Assembly: GCA_902471875.1 (NCBI GenBank)
Contig: CABRLN010000013.1
Span: 1-52,984 of the forward strand
From: an uncultured Clostridium sp.
GTDB lineage: Bacteria; Bacillota; Clostridia; Oscillospirales; Acutalibacteraceae
DNA length: 52,984 nucleotides
Reading direction: 5' to 3'
Every line of letters starts with the position of its first letter. Position 1 is the stretch's first letter. The notes beneath the pieces are model-generated. The model ran no database searches. It was not told the origin of the DNA and saw only the letters and a list, made by a program, of their open reading frames with translations. Position numbers and translations under genes: made by a program. Positions 35,961 to 44,403 of this stretch are shown here, one piece after another.

Positions 35961-37226
35961 ATGGATAATTTAAGATATGTATCTAATGAACGAATAAAAG
36001 ATCACCGCAAATATGTTGAACAGAAAGCAAGAAGGTCAGAAGCTTATGCGAAAAAAGCGGATAATAAGGTAACTAGTGTTCGAGCAAAGAAAAAGCATTT
36101 TAAGTTTTTTTCTGTTCGCAGCGGTATGGATATGCCCTTTTTCTTTCTTGTAATTATTCTGTTAGTAATTGGCATGGTTATGATGTTTTCTGCGTCGTAT
36201 GCTTCTGCTTATTATACAATGGGTGACAGTTACTATTTTTTGTTAAGGCAGGCAATTTTTGCAATTATTGGTGTAGGTGTTATGATAGCAATATCATTTT
36301 TTGACTATCACCATTTTCATAGATTAGCTGTTATAGTTATGGGGGCGGCATTTTTACTTTTAATTTTGGTATTATTTTTGCCTGCCATTAACGATGTACA
36401 TAGGTGGATAAGCTTGGGATTATTTACCCTTCAGGCGTCAGAGGTTTTAAAGTTTGCAATTATATTGTTTTATGCACATTGGGCGTCAATTTATTTTGAA
36501 AAAATGGGAACCTTTAAGTATGGTGTTTTGCCGGCTGTTGTAATAGCTATTCCTTCAATTATATTGCTTATTCTTGAACCACACTATTCAGGTATAGTAA
36601 TTGTAACATTGCTTTTTGCAATTATGATGTGGATTTCAGGTGTAAAAGCAAGATGGTTTGTAGCAGGTATTGCTATTGTAATTTCTGCATTTTTTATATT
36701 GCAGGTTACAGGTTTGCTAAAGTATGCTATGGAACGTCTTGACGGTTGGGGTATGGCGTTAGAAGAAAATCTATCAAGCGACATGCAGGCAACCGTGTGG
36801 CAAACAATGAACTCACTATATGCTATAGGTTCAGGCGGCTTAACCGGTTTAGGTCTTGGACAATCAAGAGAAAAATATCTATATTTGCCTGAACCGCAAA
36901 ATGACTTTGTGTTTGCAGTTGTTGTAGAAGAGTTGGGATTAATTGGCGGAATTATTATTTTACTTATTTTTGCACTGCTTGTATGGCGTGGAATAATGAT
37001 TTCACTTCGGGCAAAAGATAGGTTTGGTATGTTCCTTGGTGTGGGCTTGGTTTCGCAGGTTGGTTTGCAGGTTGTACTTAATATATTGGTTATTACCGAC
37101 ACACTGCCGAACACAGGCATCAGCTTACCATTTTTCAGCTATGGCGGCAGCTCGTTGGTAATGTTGTTGGCACAAATGGGTATAGTTCTTTCGGTATCAA
37201 GAAATGCTAATATAAATAAAACTTAA
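35961..37226 (+). CDS. ftsW: FtsW/SpoVE-type SEDS glycosyltransferase
   Basis: Membrane peptidoglycan polymerase that works with a class B penicillin-binding protein. The 421 residues have a long, basic cytoplasmic N-terminus (about 1-50, KARRSEAYAKKADNK) before about ten membrane segments. Conserved SEDS motifs include HRWISLG, LQASEVLKFAIIL, EPQNDFVFAVVVEELGLIGG and SLPFFSYGGSSLV. The long basic tail is not typical. Its order before murG is normal for Firmicutes. Confidence 0.92.
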   Translation: MDNLRYVSNERIKDHRKYVEQKARRSEAYAKKADNKVTSVRAKKKHFKFFSVRSGMDMPFFFLVIILLVIGMVMMFSASYASAYYTMGDSYYFLLRQAIFAIIGVGVMIAISFFDYHHFHRLAVIVMGAAFLLLILVLFLPAINDVHRWISLGLFTLQASEVLKFAIILFYAHWASIYFEKMGTFKYGVLPAVVIAIPSIILLILEPHYSGIVIVTLLFAIMMWISGVKARWFVAGIAIVISAFFILQVTGLLKYAMERLDGWGMALEENLSSDMQATVWQTMNSLYAIGSGGLTGLGLGQSREKYLYLPEPQNDFVFAVVVEELGLIGGIIILLIFALLVWRGIMISLRAKDRFGMFLGVGLVSQVGLQVVLNILVITDTLPNTGISLPFFSYGGSSLVMLLAQMGIVLSVSRNANINKT

Positions 37227-37248
37227 ATACAAAAGTGAGGGATACAAA

Positions 37249-38367
37249 ATGAAAATTTTGCTTGCAGGTGGCGGAACAGCAGGACACATAAATCCTGCGC
37301 TTGCTATTGCAGGAACCGTTAAAGACAGAATTCCAAGTGCAGAAATTTTGTATGTAGGTGCAAAAGACGGTATGGAAGAAAAACTTGTTCCTCAGGCGGG
37401 ATATGATTTTAAAAGTATAAGAATAAGCGGATTTAAAAGAAGCTTCTCGCCGTCGGCTATAGCGCATAATCTTGTAACTGCTAAACGTGCAGTTACTTCC
37501 AGTATGGAGGCTAAGAAAATAATTAAGGAATTCAAACCTGACATTTGTGTTGGCACAGGCGGATATGTAAGCGGACCTGTGTTAAGAACAGCTGCTAAAA
37601 TGGGTATTCCTACAATTATTCACGAGCAAAATGCTTTTCCGGGTGTTACAAATAAAATGCTTGCAAAAAAAGCTAAGGTTGTTATGCTTGCTAATCCTGA
37701 CGCAAAAGAACGTATGGGTGGTGACTATAACTTTGTTGTAACAGGAAATCCTGTAAGAAAAGAGATTATAAGTGCAGATAAGTCTAAGGCAAGGTTACAA
37801 ATGAATTTAGACAGCCGTCCTGTTATTCTTTCATTTGGAGGAAGCTTAGGTGCAAGAAAAATTAATGAATCTGTTGCTGATTATATAGCACGAAGCGGTA
37901 ATGACAAAAAATATCAGATAATTCACGCTTATGGTAAGTACGGAAAATGGTTTCCTGACCTGCTGAAGGAAAAAGGCTGTAATGTTGAAGAATGTGACAA
38001 CTTAGATATAAGAGAGTTTATAAATGATATGCCGGTTTGTTTGGCTGCGGCAGACCTTGTAATTTGCCGTGCAGGCGCTATGACTATAAGCGAGCTTCAG
38101 GCACAGGGTAAGCCTGCTGTGTTAATTCCGTCACCTAATGTTGCAGAAAATCACCAGTTTCATAATGCTATGTCGCTGGTAAACGCCAATGCAGCAAGCA
38201 TTATTGAAGAAAAAGATCTTACTCCCGAAAAGCTTACAGAAACTGTTGACGAAATGGTTAAAGACCCTGTTAAGTTGCAGCAATATGCTGAAAATGCCAA
38301 GAAGACAGCTATTATAGATTCTAACGAAAGAATTTTATCAATTATTAAAAAGTGTGTTAAATTGTAA
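37249..38367 (+). CDS. murG: Lipid II synthase MurG
   Basis: Peripheral membrane glycosyltransferase that adds GlcNAc to lipid I. The 372 residues show the N-terminal GGGTAGHINPALA, the second glycine-rich segment FGGSLGARKIN and the UDP-GlcNAc site VICRAGAMTISELQAQGKPAVLIP. GAGGG precedes the start. Confidence 0.96.
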   Translation: MKILLAGGGTAGHINPALAIAGTVKDRIPSAEILYVGAKDGMEEKLVPQAGYDFKSIRISGFKRSFSPSAIAHNLVTAKRAVTSSMEAKKIIKEFKPDICVGTGGYVSGPVLRTAAKMGIPTIIHEQNAFPGVTNKMLAKKAKVVMLANPDAKERMGGDYNFVVTGNPVRKEIISADKSKARLQMNLDSRPVILSFGGSLGARKINESVADYIARSGNDKKYQIIHAYGKYGKWFPDLLKEKGCNVEECDNLDIREFINDMPVCLAAADLVICRAGAMTISELQAQGKPAVLIPSPNVAENHQFHNAMSLVNANAASIIEEKDLTPEKLTETVDEMVKDPVKLQQYAENAKKTAIIDSNERILSIIKKCVKL

Positions 38368-38432
38368 TCACTTATACAGGCTGTGTCACATAGAATATGA
38401 CATAGAGCCTGGTAGGTGAAAATTAGAATAAA

Positions 38433-38655
38433 GGCAGCATTGCACCGTAATGTTAATTGTTAATGCACACCGTATACTCATAGTGTACTAATTGTAAAGC
38501 CTCAATTTTCGATATTTTTTACAAAAATCCACATTTACAGTAATGTATGATGATAGGTTTTTAGGAAAAATAACGTAAAATGTGCAGGCAATAGGTTGCT
38601 AAAGTGTAAGTATATGATTGCACGGTATGAATTGATATAAAGATGTAATGTTGCC
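38433..38655. repeat. Imperfect inverted-repeat segment
   Basis: GGCAGCATT at the left and AATGTTGCC at the right are complementary with one mismatch and bound a 223-nt AT-rich segment. It may be a further small mobile-like element, unrelated to the ATACTAAT group. Confidence 0.3.
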
Positions 38656-38686
38656 CTGTACGCTTACAAGCTGTACATCTTTTTAT
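38656..38686 (+). terminator. Terminator-like hairpin downstream of murG
   Basis: TGTAC-GCTT pairs with AAGC-TGTACA with a bulge, followed by TCTTTTTAT. Confidence 0.5.
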
Positions 38687-38718
38687 AGCCTTAGGCTTAT
38701 TTAATTAGGGCGAATATG

Positions 38719-38838
38719 ATACTAATCTTAAATAGTATGTTAAAATTTTTAAATTGCTCAAGATTGGTGTTAAAATACTGAAAACGCCCTAATCTGCATA
38801 ATGTAAAATTTTATATTATTATTTGTGCAGATTGGTAT
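38719..38838. repeat. MITE-like element D (ATACTAAT ends)
   Basis: A 120-nt segment that begins ATACTAATCT and ends AGATTGGTAT (10-nt inverted ends, one mismatch). Inside and overlapping are TTAGGGCG and CGCCCTAA arms. It lies just before the murA ribosome binding site. Confidence 0.45.
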
Positions 38839-38866
38839 AAGTGCTATTACAGAAAGGGTGTAGAGC

Positions 38867-40120
38867 TTGGCAGAGTATGTTATTAACGGTGGCCGCAAGC
38901 TGAATGGTTGTATCAATATACAAGGGGCTAAGAACAGTGCTTTGCCTATATTGGCGGCAACTATTCTTTGCAGAGGCGAGGTTGTTTTATATAATTGTCC
39001 AAAATTGACTGATGTTGATACCTCGGTTAAAATATTAAGATATTTAGGATGTACAGTATATATAGATGGGCAAACAATAACAGTTGACAGCAGTGGGATT
39101 TATAAGTATGATATTCCTACTGAGTTAATGAGAGAAATGCGTTCTTCTATTGTATTTTTGGGTGCCATTTTAGGCAGAATGAAACAGGCACAAATGTCTT
39201 TACCGGGTGGTTGTGAGCTTGGACCAAGACCTATTGATCTTCACCTGTCATCACTTAGTCAAATGGGTGTTGTAATAGAAGAAAAACATGGTTTGCTTGA
39301 TTGTAATGTAGGCAGAGGCTTGCAATCGTCGGATATTACTTTGTCATTTCCAAGTGTAGGGGCTACCGAAAATATAATGCTTGCGGCAGTGTGCTCAAAG
39401 GGGATTACAACTATAACCAATGCTGCACGAGAACCGGAAATATGTGACCTTGCAGACTTTTTAAATAGCTGCGGTGCAAGAATAACAGGAGCCGGTGAAA
39501 GCATTATGTACATAGAAGGGGTAAAGACATTGGGCTGTACTCAGCATGTAATTATTCCTGACAGAATAGTTACCTCTACCTATATGGCATGTGTGGCGGT
39601 ATGTGGCGGTAAGTTGTTTTTAAAGGGCGCATTACAATCACATTCAAGCAGTGTTAATTCTGTTTTTGAACAAAGCGGATGTCTGGTAGATTATGCCCCC
39701 GAAGGAATTTATATATCTTCAAATAGAAAATTAAAAAAGGTAAGGCTTGTACGCACTATGCCTTATCCGGGATTCCCTACAGACGCTCAGGCTCCTATTA
39801 TGGCTATGTGCTGTTTTGCAGAAGGAACATCAGTATTTGTTGAAAATATGTTTGAAAGCAGATATAAGCATGTTGGAGAGCTGTGTAGAATGGGTGCAGG
39901 TATTTATGTGCATGATAAGGTTGCAGTTGTTGAGGGTACAGAAAAGCTTTTTGGTGCGTCAGTAAATGCACAGGACTTACGTGGCGGTGCGGCGTTAGTA
40001 GTTGCAGGGCTGGGTGCAGAAGGAATAACAAATATAAAAGGTATAAACCACATAGAACGAGGATATGAAGACCTTGAAGTCTGCCTTAGCAATGTGGGTG
40101 CAAATATTAAAAGAGTTTAA
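38867..40120 (+). CDS. murA: UDP-N-acetylglucosamine 1-carboxyvinyltransferase
   Basis: Adds enolpyruvate to UDP-GlcNAc, the first committed step of peptidoglycan synthesis and the target of fosfomycin. The 417 residues start at TTG with AAAGGGTG upstream. The conserved INIQGAKNSALPIL is present, and the catalytic loop LPGGCELGPRPIDLH has Cys116, so fosfomycin sensitivity is expected. Firmicutes often have a second murA elsewhere. Confidence 0.95.
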   Translation: MAEYVINGGRKLNGCINIQGAKNSALPILAATILCRGEVVLYNCPKLTDVDTSVKILRYLGCTVYIDGQTITVDSSGIYKYDIPTELMREMRSSIVFLGAILGRMKQAQMSLPGGCELGPRPIDLHLSSLSQMGVVIEEKHGLLDCNVGRGLQSSDITLSFPSVGATENIMLAAVCSKGITTITNAAREPEICDLADFLNSCGARITGAGESIMYIEGVKTLGCTQHVIIPDRIVTSTYMACVAVCGGKLFLKGALQSHSSSVNSVFEQSGCLVDYAPEGIYISSNRKLKKVRLVRTMPYPGFPTDAQAPIMAMCCFAEGTSVFVENMFESRYKHVGELCRMGAGIYVHDKVAVVEGTEKLFGASVNAQDLRGGAALVVAGLGAEGITNIKGINHIERGYEDLEVCLSNVGANIKRV

Positions 40121-40145
40121 AGATAAGATATGGAAACTATATATA

Positions 40146-40287
40146 ATACTAATCTCAGATAGCTCTTTGGAAATTGCTTTCAAGGAGATTTTGTGCTGAA
40201 CTATAACTGGACCCCAGTTCAAAGAAAAAATGATGCACAGTGCAAAATATACTTTAAATAATCCAATGTGATATTTGAGATTAGTAT
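40146..40287. repeat. MITE-like element E (ATACTAAT ends)
   Basis: A 142-nt segment starts ATACTAATCTCAGAT and ends ATTTGAGATTAGTAT; these are inverted repeats of 15 nt with one mismatch. An inner hairpin AACTGG/CCAGTT is present. A further ATACTAAT follows directly at 40288. It lies between murA and divIB. Confidence 0.6.
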
Positions 40288-40314
40288 AATACTAATATAG
40301 TGAGGGAAAATAAA

Positions 40315-41814
40315 ATGGATAGTAATGATAAAAAGCGCCGAGACAGTAAAGTACAGCGTGAAAGAAGAAATGACTATTTTGGACTTAATAATGATGACTT
40401 GTTATATAACAGTAACAATTATAATAAAAATTACGACAAATATGACCTTGATAATTTAGATAATCCCTTTTTTACACAAAGCAAGATTAGCTTAAATGTT
40501 AATGAAAGAACTAATAAGGCTGACGACTTTTTTGAGAATAAGGACTATAAGCCGTGGGACGACAGAGATGACTTCAATAAAAGAACCAGTCGTGTAAGAA
40601 TGGAGAATACGCCAAAGGTTAGAAGAAAAAATTTATCAAAATCCCGTATGAAAAATTTAACAAGTGGTGTAGGCAGAGTATCTAAAAGAGTTTTTTCTGC
40701 GGGTGATGACGAGAATTTATATTTAAATGAAGAACAAGAACGTGAGGGTATTGCTGATAATCTAAAAAATACCCGTAAGAATAAGAAATTACTTGATGAA
40801 CTTAATAGTAAGAAAAAACCTCTTACCAAAAGACAACGCAAGTTGAAAAATATATGTTTGTCCGGCGGTATAGTGTTGGTTGTGCTTATAATAGGAACAA
40901 TTCTTTCACTTACTGTGCTATTTAAATGTGAAAAAATAGAGGTGTCGGGTGTAAGCAGATATAATGCAAACGACATAATTGCAGCCAGCAATTTAAGGTA
41001 TGGTGAAAATATATTTATGTCAGATAAAGCTTCAGCAGCCAGCTGTATAGAAGCTAAGTATCCGTACATAGAAAAGGCAGATATTACTTTTGGTATTCCA
41101 AACAGATTAATAATAAATGTTACCGAGGCTACGCCGGAATATTATATTCAGGATGGAACAAGATTTTATATTATAAGTAAAGACAGCAAAATTCTTGAGG
41201 AAGTTGTTGAGCGAGAGCTTGATATTCCGACAATTATAGGATGTAAGCTGAAGGATGTAAAAGTAGGCGAAACAGCAAAGGTAGAAAATAATAAAATTTT
41301 AGCAGTGTTAGATGAAATTGCTACCACTATGGATGCTAACAGTGTTACCGGTGTAAAGGAAATTAACTTATCGGATATGTCTAACATTGAGTTGAATTAT
41401 CAAAACCGAATAACCATTGCATTAGGTATGCCTGAATATATTGACTACAAAATGCGTACTGCAATGACAATTATATTTACCAAGCTGTCAGAAAATGATA
41501 AGGGTAGACTAGATTGCTCAAATTTAATTGAGGACAGAACAGACGGTAAATCGAATAAATCATATTTTGCTCCTAATAACGTAATTGGAGAAAAGGCAAC
41601 AGAACAAGCCTCGCAACCAACTACCGAGCCTTCTACTGTTCCGCAAACTCAGTCAGGTTCATCAGTTATTGAAGAACCTGTAACGGCAGTACCAGATGAT
41701 ACAGAGGGTACCACTGTAAATTACAGTGATACTGGGTTATCAGGGGACAACTCTTACGAAAATAATTCATATAGTGATGATACCTATACAGATGACATAT
41801 CAGATAATGTATAA
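40315..41814 (+). CDS. divIB: Cell division protein FtsQ/DivIB
   Basis: Bitopic divisome protein that connects FtsL and FtsB-type proteins. ATG 40315 follows GAGGGA. The 499 residues have an unusually long charged cytoplasmic part (about 1-180, rich in Asn, Asp, Lys and Arg), one membrane helix (about 188-208), then a POTRA domain with FKCEKIEVSGVSRYNANDIIAAS and a beta domain. The last 90 or so residues are a Thr/Ser/Pro-rich, acidic tail (TEQASQPTTEPSTVPQ) that looks unstructured. Confidence 0.88.
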   Translation: MDSNDKKRRDSKVQRERRNDYFGLNNDDLLYNSNNYNKNYDKYDLDNLDNPFFTQSKISLNVNERTNKADDFFENKDYKPWDDRDDFNKRTSRVRMENTPKVRRKNLSKSRMKNLTSGVGRVSKRVFSAGDDENLYLNEEQEREGIADNLKNTRKNKKLLDELNSKKKPLTKRQRKLKNICLSGGIVLVVLIIGTILSLTVLFKCEKIEVSGVSRYNANDIIAASNLRYGENIFMSDKASAASCIEAKYPYIEKADITFGIPNRLIINVTEATPEYYIQDGTRFYIISKDSKILEEVVERELDIPTIIGCKLKDVKVGETAKVENNKILAVLDEIATTMDANSVTGVKEINLSDMSNIELNYQNRITIALGMPEYIDYKMRTAMTIIFTKLSENDKGRLDCSNLIEDRTDGKSNKSYFAPNNVIGEKATEQASQPTTEPSTVPQTQSGSSVIEEPVTAVPDDTEGTTVNYSDTGLSGDNSYENNSYSDDTYTDDISDNV

Positions 41815-41854
41815 AATAACGCCTTATTATAAAAACATATTATTATAGAAAAAA

Positions 41855-41941
41855 CTTCCTTTTTGACATATGTTGGTTTTTTTATATATGTTATGGTGTC
41901 GGAATTTGTTCTATTAAGTAAATTTATTCGTAAAAAGGAAG
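41855..41941. promoter_or_regulatory. Inverted repeat upstream of ftsZ
   Basis: CTTCCTTTTT and AAAAAGGAAG are exact complements 67 nt apart. A TTGACA (41863-41868) overlaps the left arm, with only a weak -10. It may be a long hairpin or coincidence of A/T-rich runs. Confidence 0.3.
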
Positions 41942-41981
41942 ATATTTTTCAAAAAATTCATTAATTAATCCTTTGTGCATA

Positions 41982-42010
41982 TTGAAATTTAATAAATAAT
42001 GTGGTAAATT
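41982..42010 (+). promoter_or_regulatory. Possible ftsZ promoter
   Basis: TTGAAA (41982-41987) and TAAATT (42005-42010) at 17-nt spacing, about 95 nt upstream of ftsZ. Confidence 0.4.
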
Positions 42011-42104
42011 TATATAGTAAAGGTGTATTTATATATACTGGTTTTATTATATGAAATTTACTCTTGTTATAAGGGCTTAATTAAATTTAGGAGGATGTAC
42101 TGAA

Positions 42105-43253
42105 ATGGCTTTTGAATTAGAAAAAGAATACAGCGACAATATACCTGTAATTAAAGTAATAGGTGTAGGCGGTGGCGGCGGTAACGCTGTAAACCGAATG
42201 GTAAAAATGGGTGTTCGCAGTGTTGAGTTTATTGCAGTAAACACAGATGACCATGTACTACAATTTTCAAGTGCTAGTCAAAAAATACAAATAGGCGAAA
42301 AAATTACTCATGGTAAGGGTGCAGGTTCAAAGCCAGAAATCGGTAGAGAAGCAGCTGAAGAAAACCGTGAAGAAATTCAGGCAGTATTAAAGGATACTGA
42401 TATGGTGTTTATTACAGCCGGCATGGGTGGCGGCACAGGTACAGGTGCAGCTCCTGTTGTTGCAGAAATTGCAAAAGAAATGGGTATTTTAACAGTTGCT
42501 ATTGTTACAAAGCCTTTTGCTTTTGAAGGTAAAAGAAGAATGGAGCAGGCAGAGCAGGGTATTGCACGTCTGCGTGACCATGTTGATTCATTGATTGTTG
42601 TACCTAATGAAAGATTGAAGTTTGCAAGTGAGCAGAGAATTACACTAAAAAATGCTTTTGACCTTGCTGATGATGTTCTAAGACAGGGTGTTCAGAGTAT
42701 TTCTGACCTTATTCTTATTCCTGGTCTTGTTAACCTTGACTTTGCCGATGTTACTGCCATTATGAAAGAAGCAGGCTATGCTCACATGGGTATTGGTTTT
42801 GCAACAGGTAAAGAAAAGGCAGAAGAGGCTGCAAGAATGGCTATTACAAGTCCACTTTTAGAAACATCAATTGACGGAGCTAAGGGTGTTATTGTAAATA
42901 TCACAGCTTCAGCAGACATTGGTCTTGACGAAATTTCTCTTGCATCTTCAATGATTACAGACCAAGCAGATGCAGATGCTAACATTATTTGGGGTGCTGT
43001 GCTTGATGAAAATATGGAGGACGAAATGAGCGTTACTGTTATTGCAACAGGTTTTTCTGCCAGTGATGATTTTGTAAAAGCTGAACAGTCTAAAAAAACT
43101 AATGCAAGACAAGCTTCTGTTGACAGAAGATCATCTTCTGTGTCACAGGCATCGGCGCCAACATCAGCTCCTTCAAGAAAACTTACTCCAAATGACACAA
43201 CTGACGATGATGATACTTACTATGACATTATGTCAATTTTCAGCCGTAAGTAA
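42105..43253 (+). CDS. ftsZ: Cell division protein FtsZ
   Basis: Tubulin-like GTPase that forms the Z-ring. The 382 residues contain GVGGGGGNAVNRMV, the tubulin signature GGGTGTG at 108-114, and NVDFADV-like NLDFADVTAIM. A variable linker rich in Ser and Ala is followed by the conserved C-terminal tail DDTYYDIMSIFSRK, which binds partner proteins. No ftsA gene precedes it, unlike in Bacillus. Confidence 0.97.
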   Translation: MAFELEKEYSDNIPVIKVIGVGGGGGNAVNRMVKMGVRSVEFIAVNTDDHVLQFSSASQKIQIGEKITHGKGAGSKPEIGREAAEENREEIQAVLKDTDMVFITAGMGGGTGTGAAPVVAEIAKEMGILTVAIVTKPFAFEGKRRMEQAEQGIARLRDHVDSLIVVPNERLKFASEQRITLKNAFDLADDVLRQGVQSISDLILIPGLVNLDFADVTAIMKEAGYAHMGIGFATGKEKAEEAARMAITSPLLETSIDGAKGVIVNITASADIGLDEISLASSMITDQADADANIIWGAVLDENMEDEMSVTVIATGFSASDDFVKAEQSKKTNARQASVDRRSSSVSQASAPTSAPSRKLTPNDTTDDDDTYYDIMSIFSRK

Positions 43254-43272
43254 TTGTAATAAATAATTTGCT

Positions 43273-43308
43273 AAAAAGCCAAGAGTTTGTGTGATTCTTG
43301 GCTTTTTG
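43273..43308. terminator. Terminator after ftsZ
   Basis: AAAAAGCCAAGA and TCTTGGCTTTTT form a strong stem with A- and T-rich flanks, closing the dcw cluster. Confidence 0.85.
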
Positions 43309-43392
43309 TTATAGGAAATTTTTTAAGATATTATTTATAATAGCTTATATAAAATTAAACTTTATTTATTAAAATATTAAGGAGTAATTTAT

Positions 43393-43935
43393 ATGATATT
43401 AGAAACAGAACGACTTATTTTAAGACCATGGACGTTAAATGACGCAGAAAGCTTATATGAATATGCAAAAGACCCTAAAGTTGGATCTATTGCCGGTTGG
43501 CCGGTGCATACCAGTGTAGATAACAGCAGAGATATAATTAAAAATGTTTTGGCTGTACCCGAAACATACGCTGTTTGTTTAAAGCGGGATAATAAGGCTA
43601 TTGGAAGTATTGGATTAATGACAGGAAAAGCAAGTAATATTGATTTGCAAAAGGATGAGGCTGAAATAGGATATTGGATTGGCGTGCCGTTTTGGGGACA
43701 AGGGTTAATTCCAGAGGCAGTTCGAGAATTAATGAGGTATGCCTTTGAAACACTTAATATAAAAAAACTATGGTGCGGATATTTTGACGAAAATCTTAAG
43801 TCCAAAAGGGTTCAGGAGAAATGTGGTTTTGAATATCAATATACAAATAAAGATATAAAATGGGAACTTATGAATGACATCAGAACTGAGCATATTTCCT
43901 GTATAACCTACGAACAGTGGAGAAATAACAGATGA
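43393..43935 (+). CDS. GNAT-family N-acetyltransferase (RimJ/RimL-like)
   Basis: Predicted acetyl-CoA-dependent N-acetyltransferase, 180 residues, with the N-terminal ETERLILRPWTLNDAESLYEYAKDP typical of RimJ/RimL-like proteins. The acetyl-CoA region EAEIGYWIGVPFWGQGLIPEAVRELMRYAFE is present, with the Q-x-x-G-x-A/G loop as WGQGLIPEA. The substrate is unknown. It is monocistronic, with AAGGAG upstream and a terminator downstream. Confidence 0.9.
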   Translation: MILETERLILRPWTLNDAESLYEYAKDPKVGSIAGWPVHTSVDNSRDIIKNVLAVPETYAVCLKRDNKAIGSIGLMTGKASNIDLQKDEAEIGYWIGVPFWGQGLIPEAVRELMRYAFETLNIKKLWCGYFDENLKSKRVQEKCGFEYQYTNKDIKWELMNDIRTEHISCITYEQWRNNR

Positions 43936-44016
43936 AAAGTGAATCTGCAAAATGAATATTTTAAAAGTTTATATATAATTGAATTTTATGATAATATTGT
44001 TAAATATAAAAAGGTT

Positions 44017-44060
44017 AAGGCAACACCATGCAATTATATTGAGTGGTGTTGCCTTATTGT
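44017..44060. terminator. Terminator after the acetyltransferase
   Basis: AAGGCAACACCA and TGGTGTTGCCTT form a perfect 12-bp stem, followed by ATTGTGTTTT. Confidence 0.75.
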
Positions 44061-44144
44061 GTTTTATGGCAATGATAATTTTATTTTTTAGGATATTAAC
44101 AGATTAAAAAGTACAAATTTTATATCAAAATAGCATAATTTTTG

Positions 44145-44173
44145 TTGAAATTAAAGGCTGTGTGTGATATTAT
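44145..44173 (+). promoter_or_regulatory. Probable promoter of cas3
   Basis: TTGAAA (44145-44150) and TATTAT (44168-44173) at 17-nt spacing; the leader to cas3 would be about 220 nt. Confidence 0.5.
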
Positions 44174-44306
44174 AAAATCTGTATTAAAGTATTTCTTTAT
44201 TGAAATTAATTACAATTGGTCTGCATTTATATTAACATTATAAAAAGAGATTTATATTTAATGCAATTGTACTGATTATTGGACAGTATATCAGTTATAA
44301 TTTTAG

Positions 44307-44361
44307 TAACACAACATTAATGATTAGATGTTAGTTGCTTTATGCTTTAATTGTTGTGTTA
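44307..44361. promoter_or_regulatory. Inverted repeat in the cas3 leader
   Basis: TAACACAACA (44307-44316) and TGTTGTGTTA (44352-44361) are exact complements, extended inward by TTAA/TTAA. It could be a leader hairpin or an operator affecting cas3. Confidence 0.4.
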
Positions 44362-44403
44362 ATTAAAATTTTTTTGGTATAGAAATTGAAAGGATGGTGT
44401 TAT

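Larger units (their letters stand above)
38368..38866. other. Gap of 0.5 kb between murG and murA
   Basis: No gene is visible. It contains a hairpin (38376-38409), an imperfect inverted-repeat segment (38433-38655), a terminator-like hairpin (38656-38686) and element D. Confidence 0.55.
44061..44403. other. cas3 upstream region
   Basis: No gene is visible. It holds the probable cas3 promoter (44145-44173) and an inverted repeat (44307-44361) just before the ribosome binding site. Confidence 0.55.

Noticed and set aside
44151..44185. ATTATAAAA in the cas3 promoter as another target of the crRNA-like RNA
   Set aside because: The first five guide bases, which form the seed, do not match and there is no TTC PAM beside it.
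44198..44205. ATTGAAAT upstream of cas3 as a second crRNA-like tag
   Set aside because: Only 9 of the 11 tag positions match (TTTATTGAAAT), no stem precedes it, and I found no PAM-flanked match of the following bases near a cas promoter. Such A/T words are common here.
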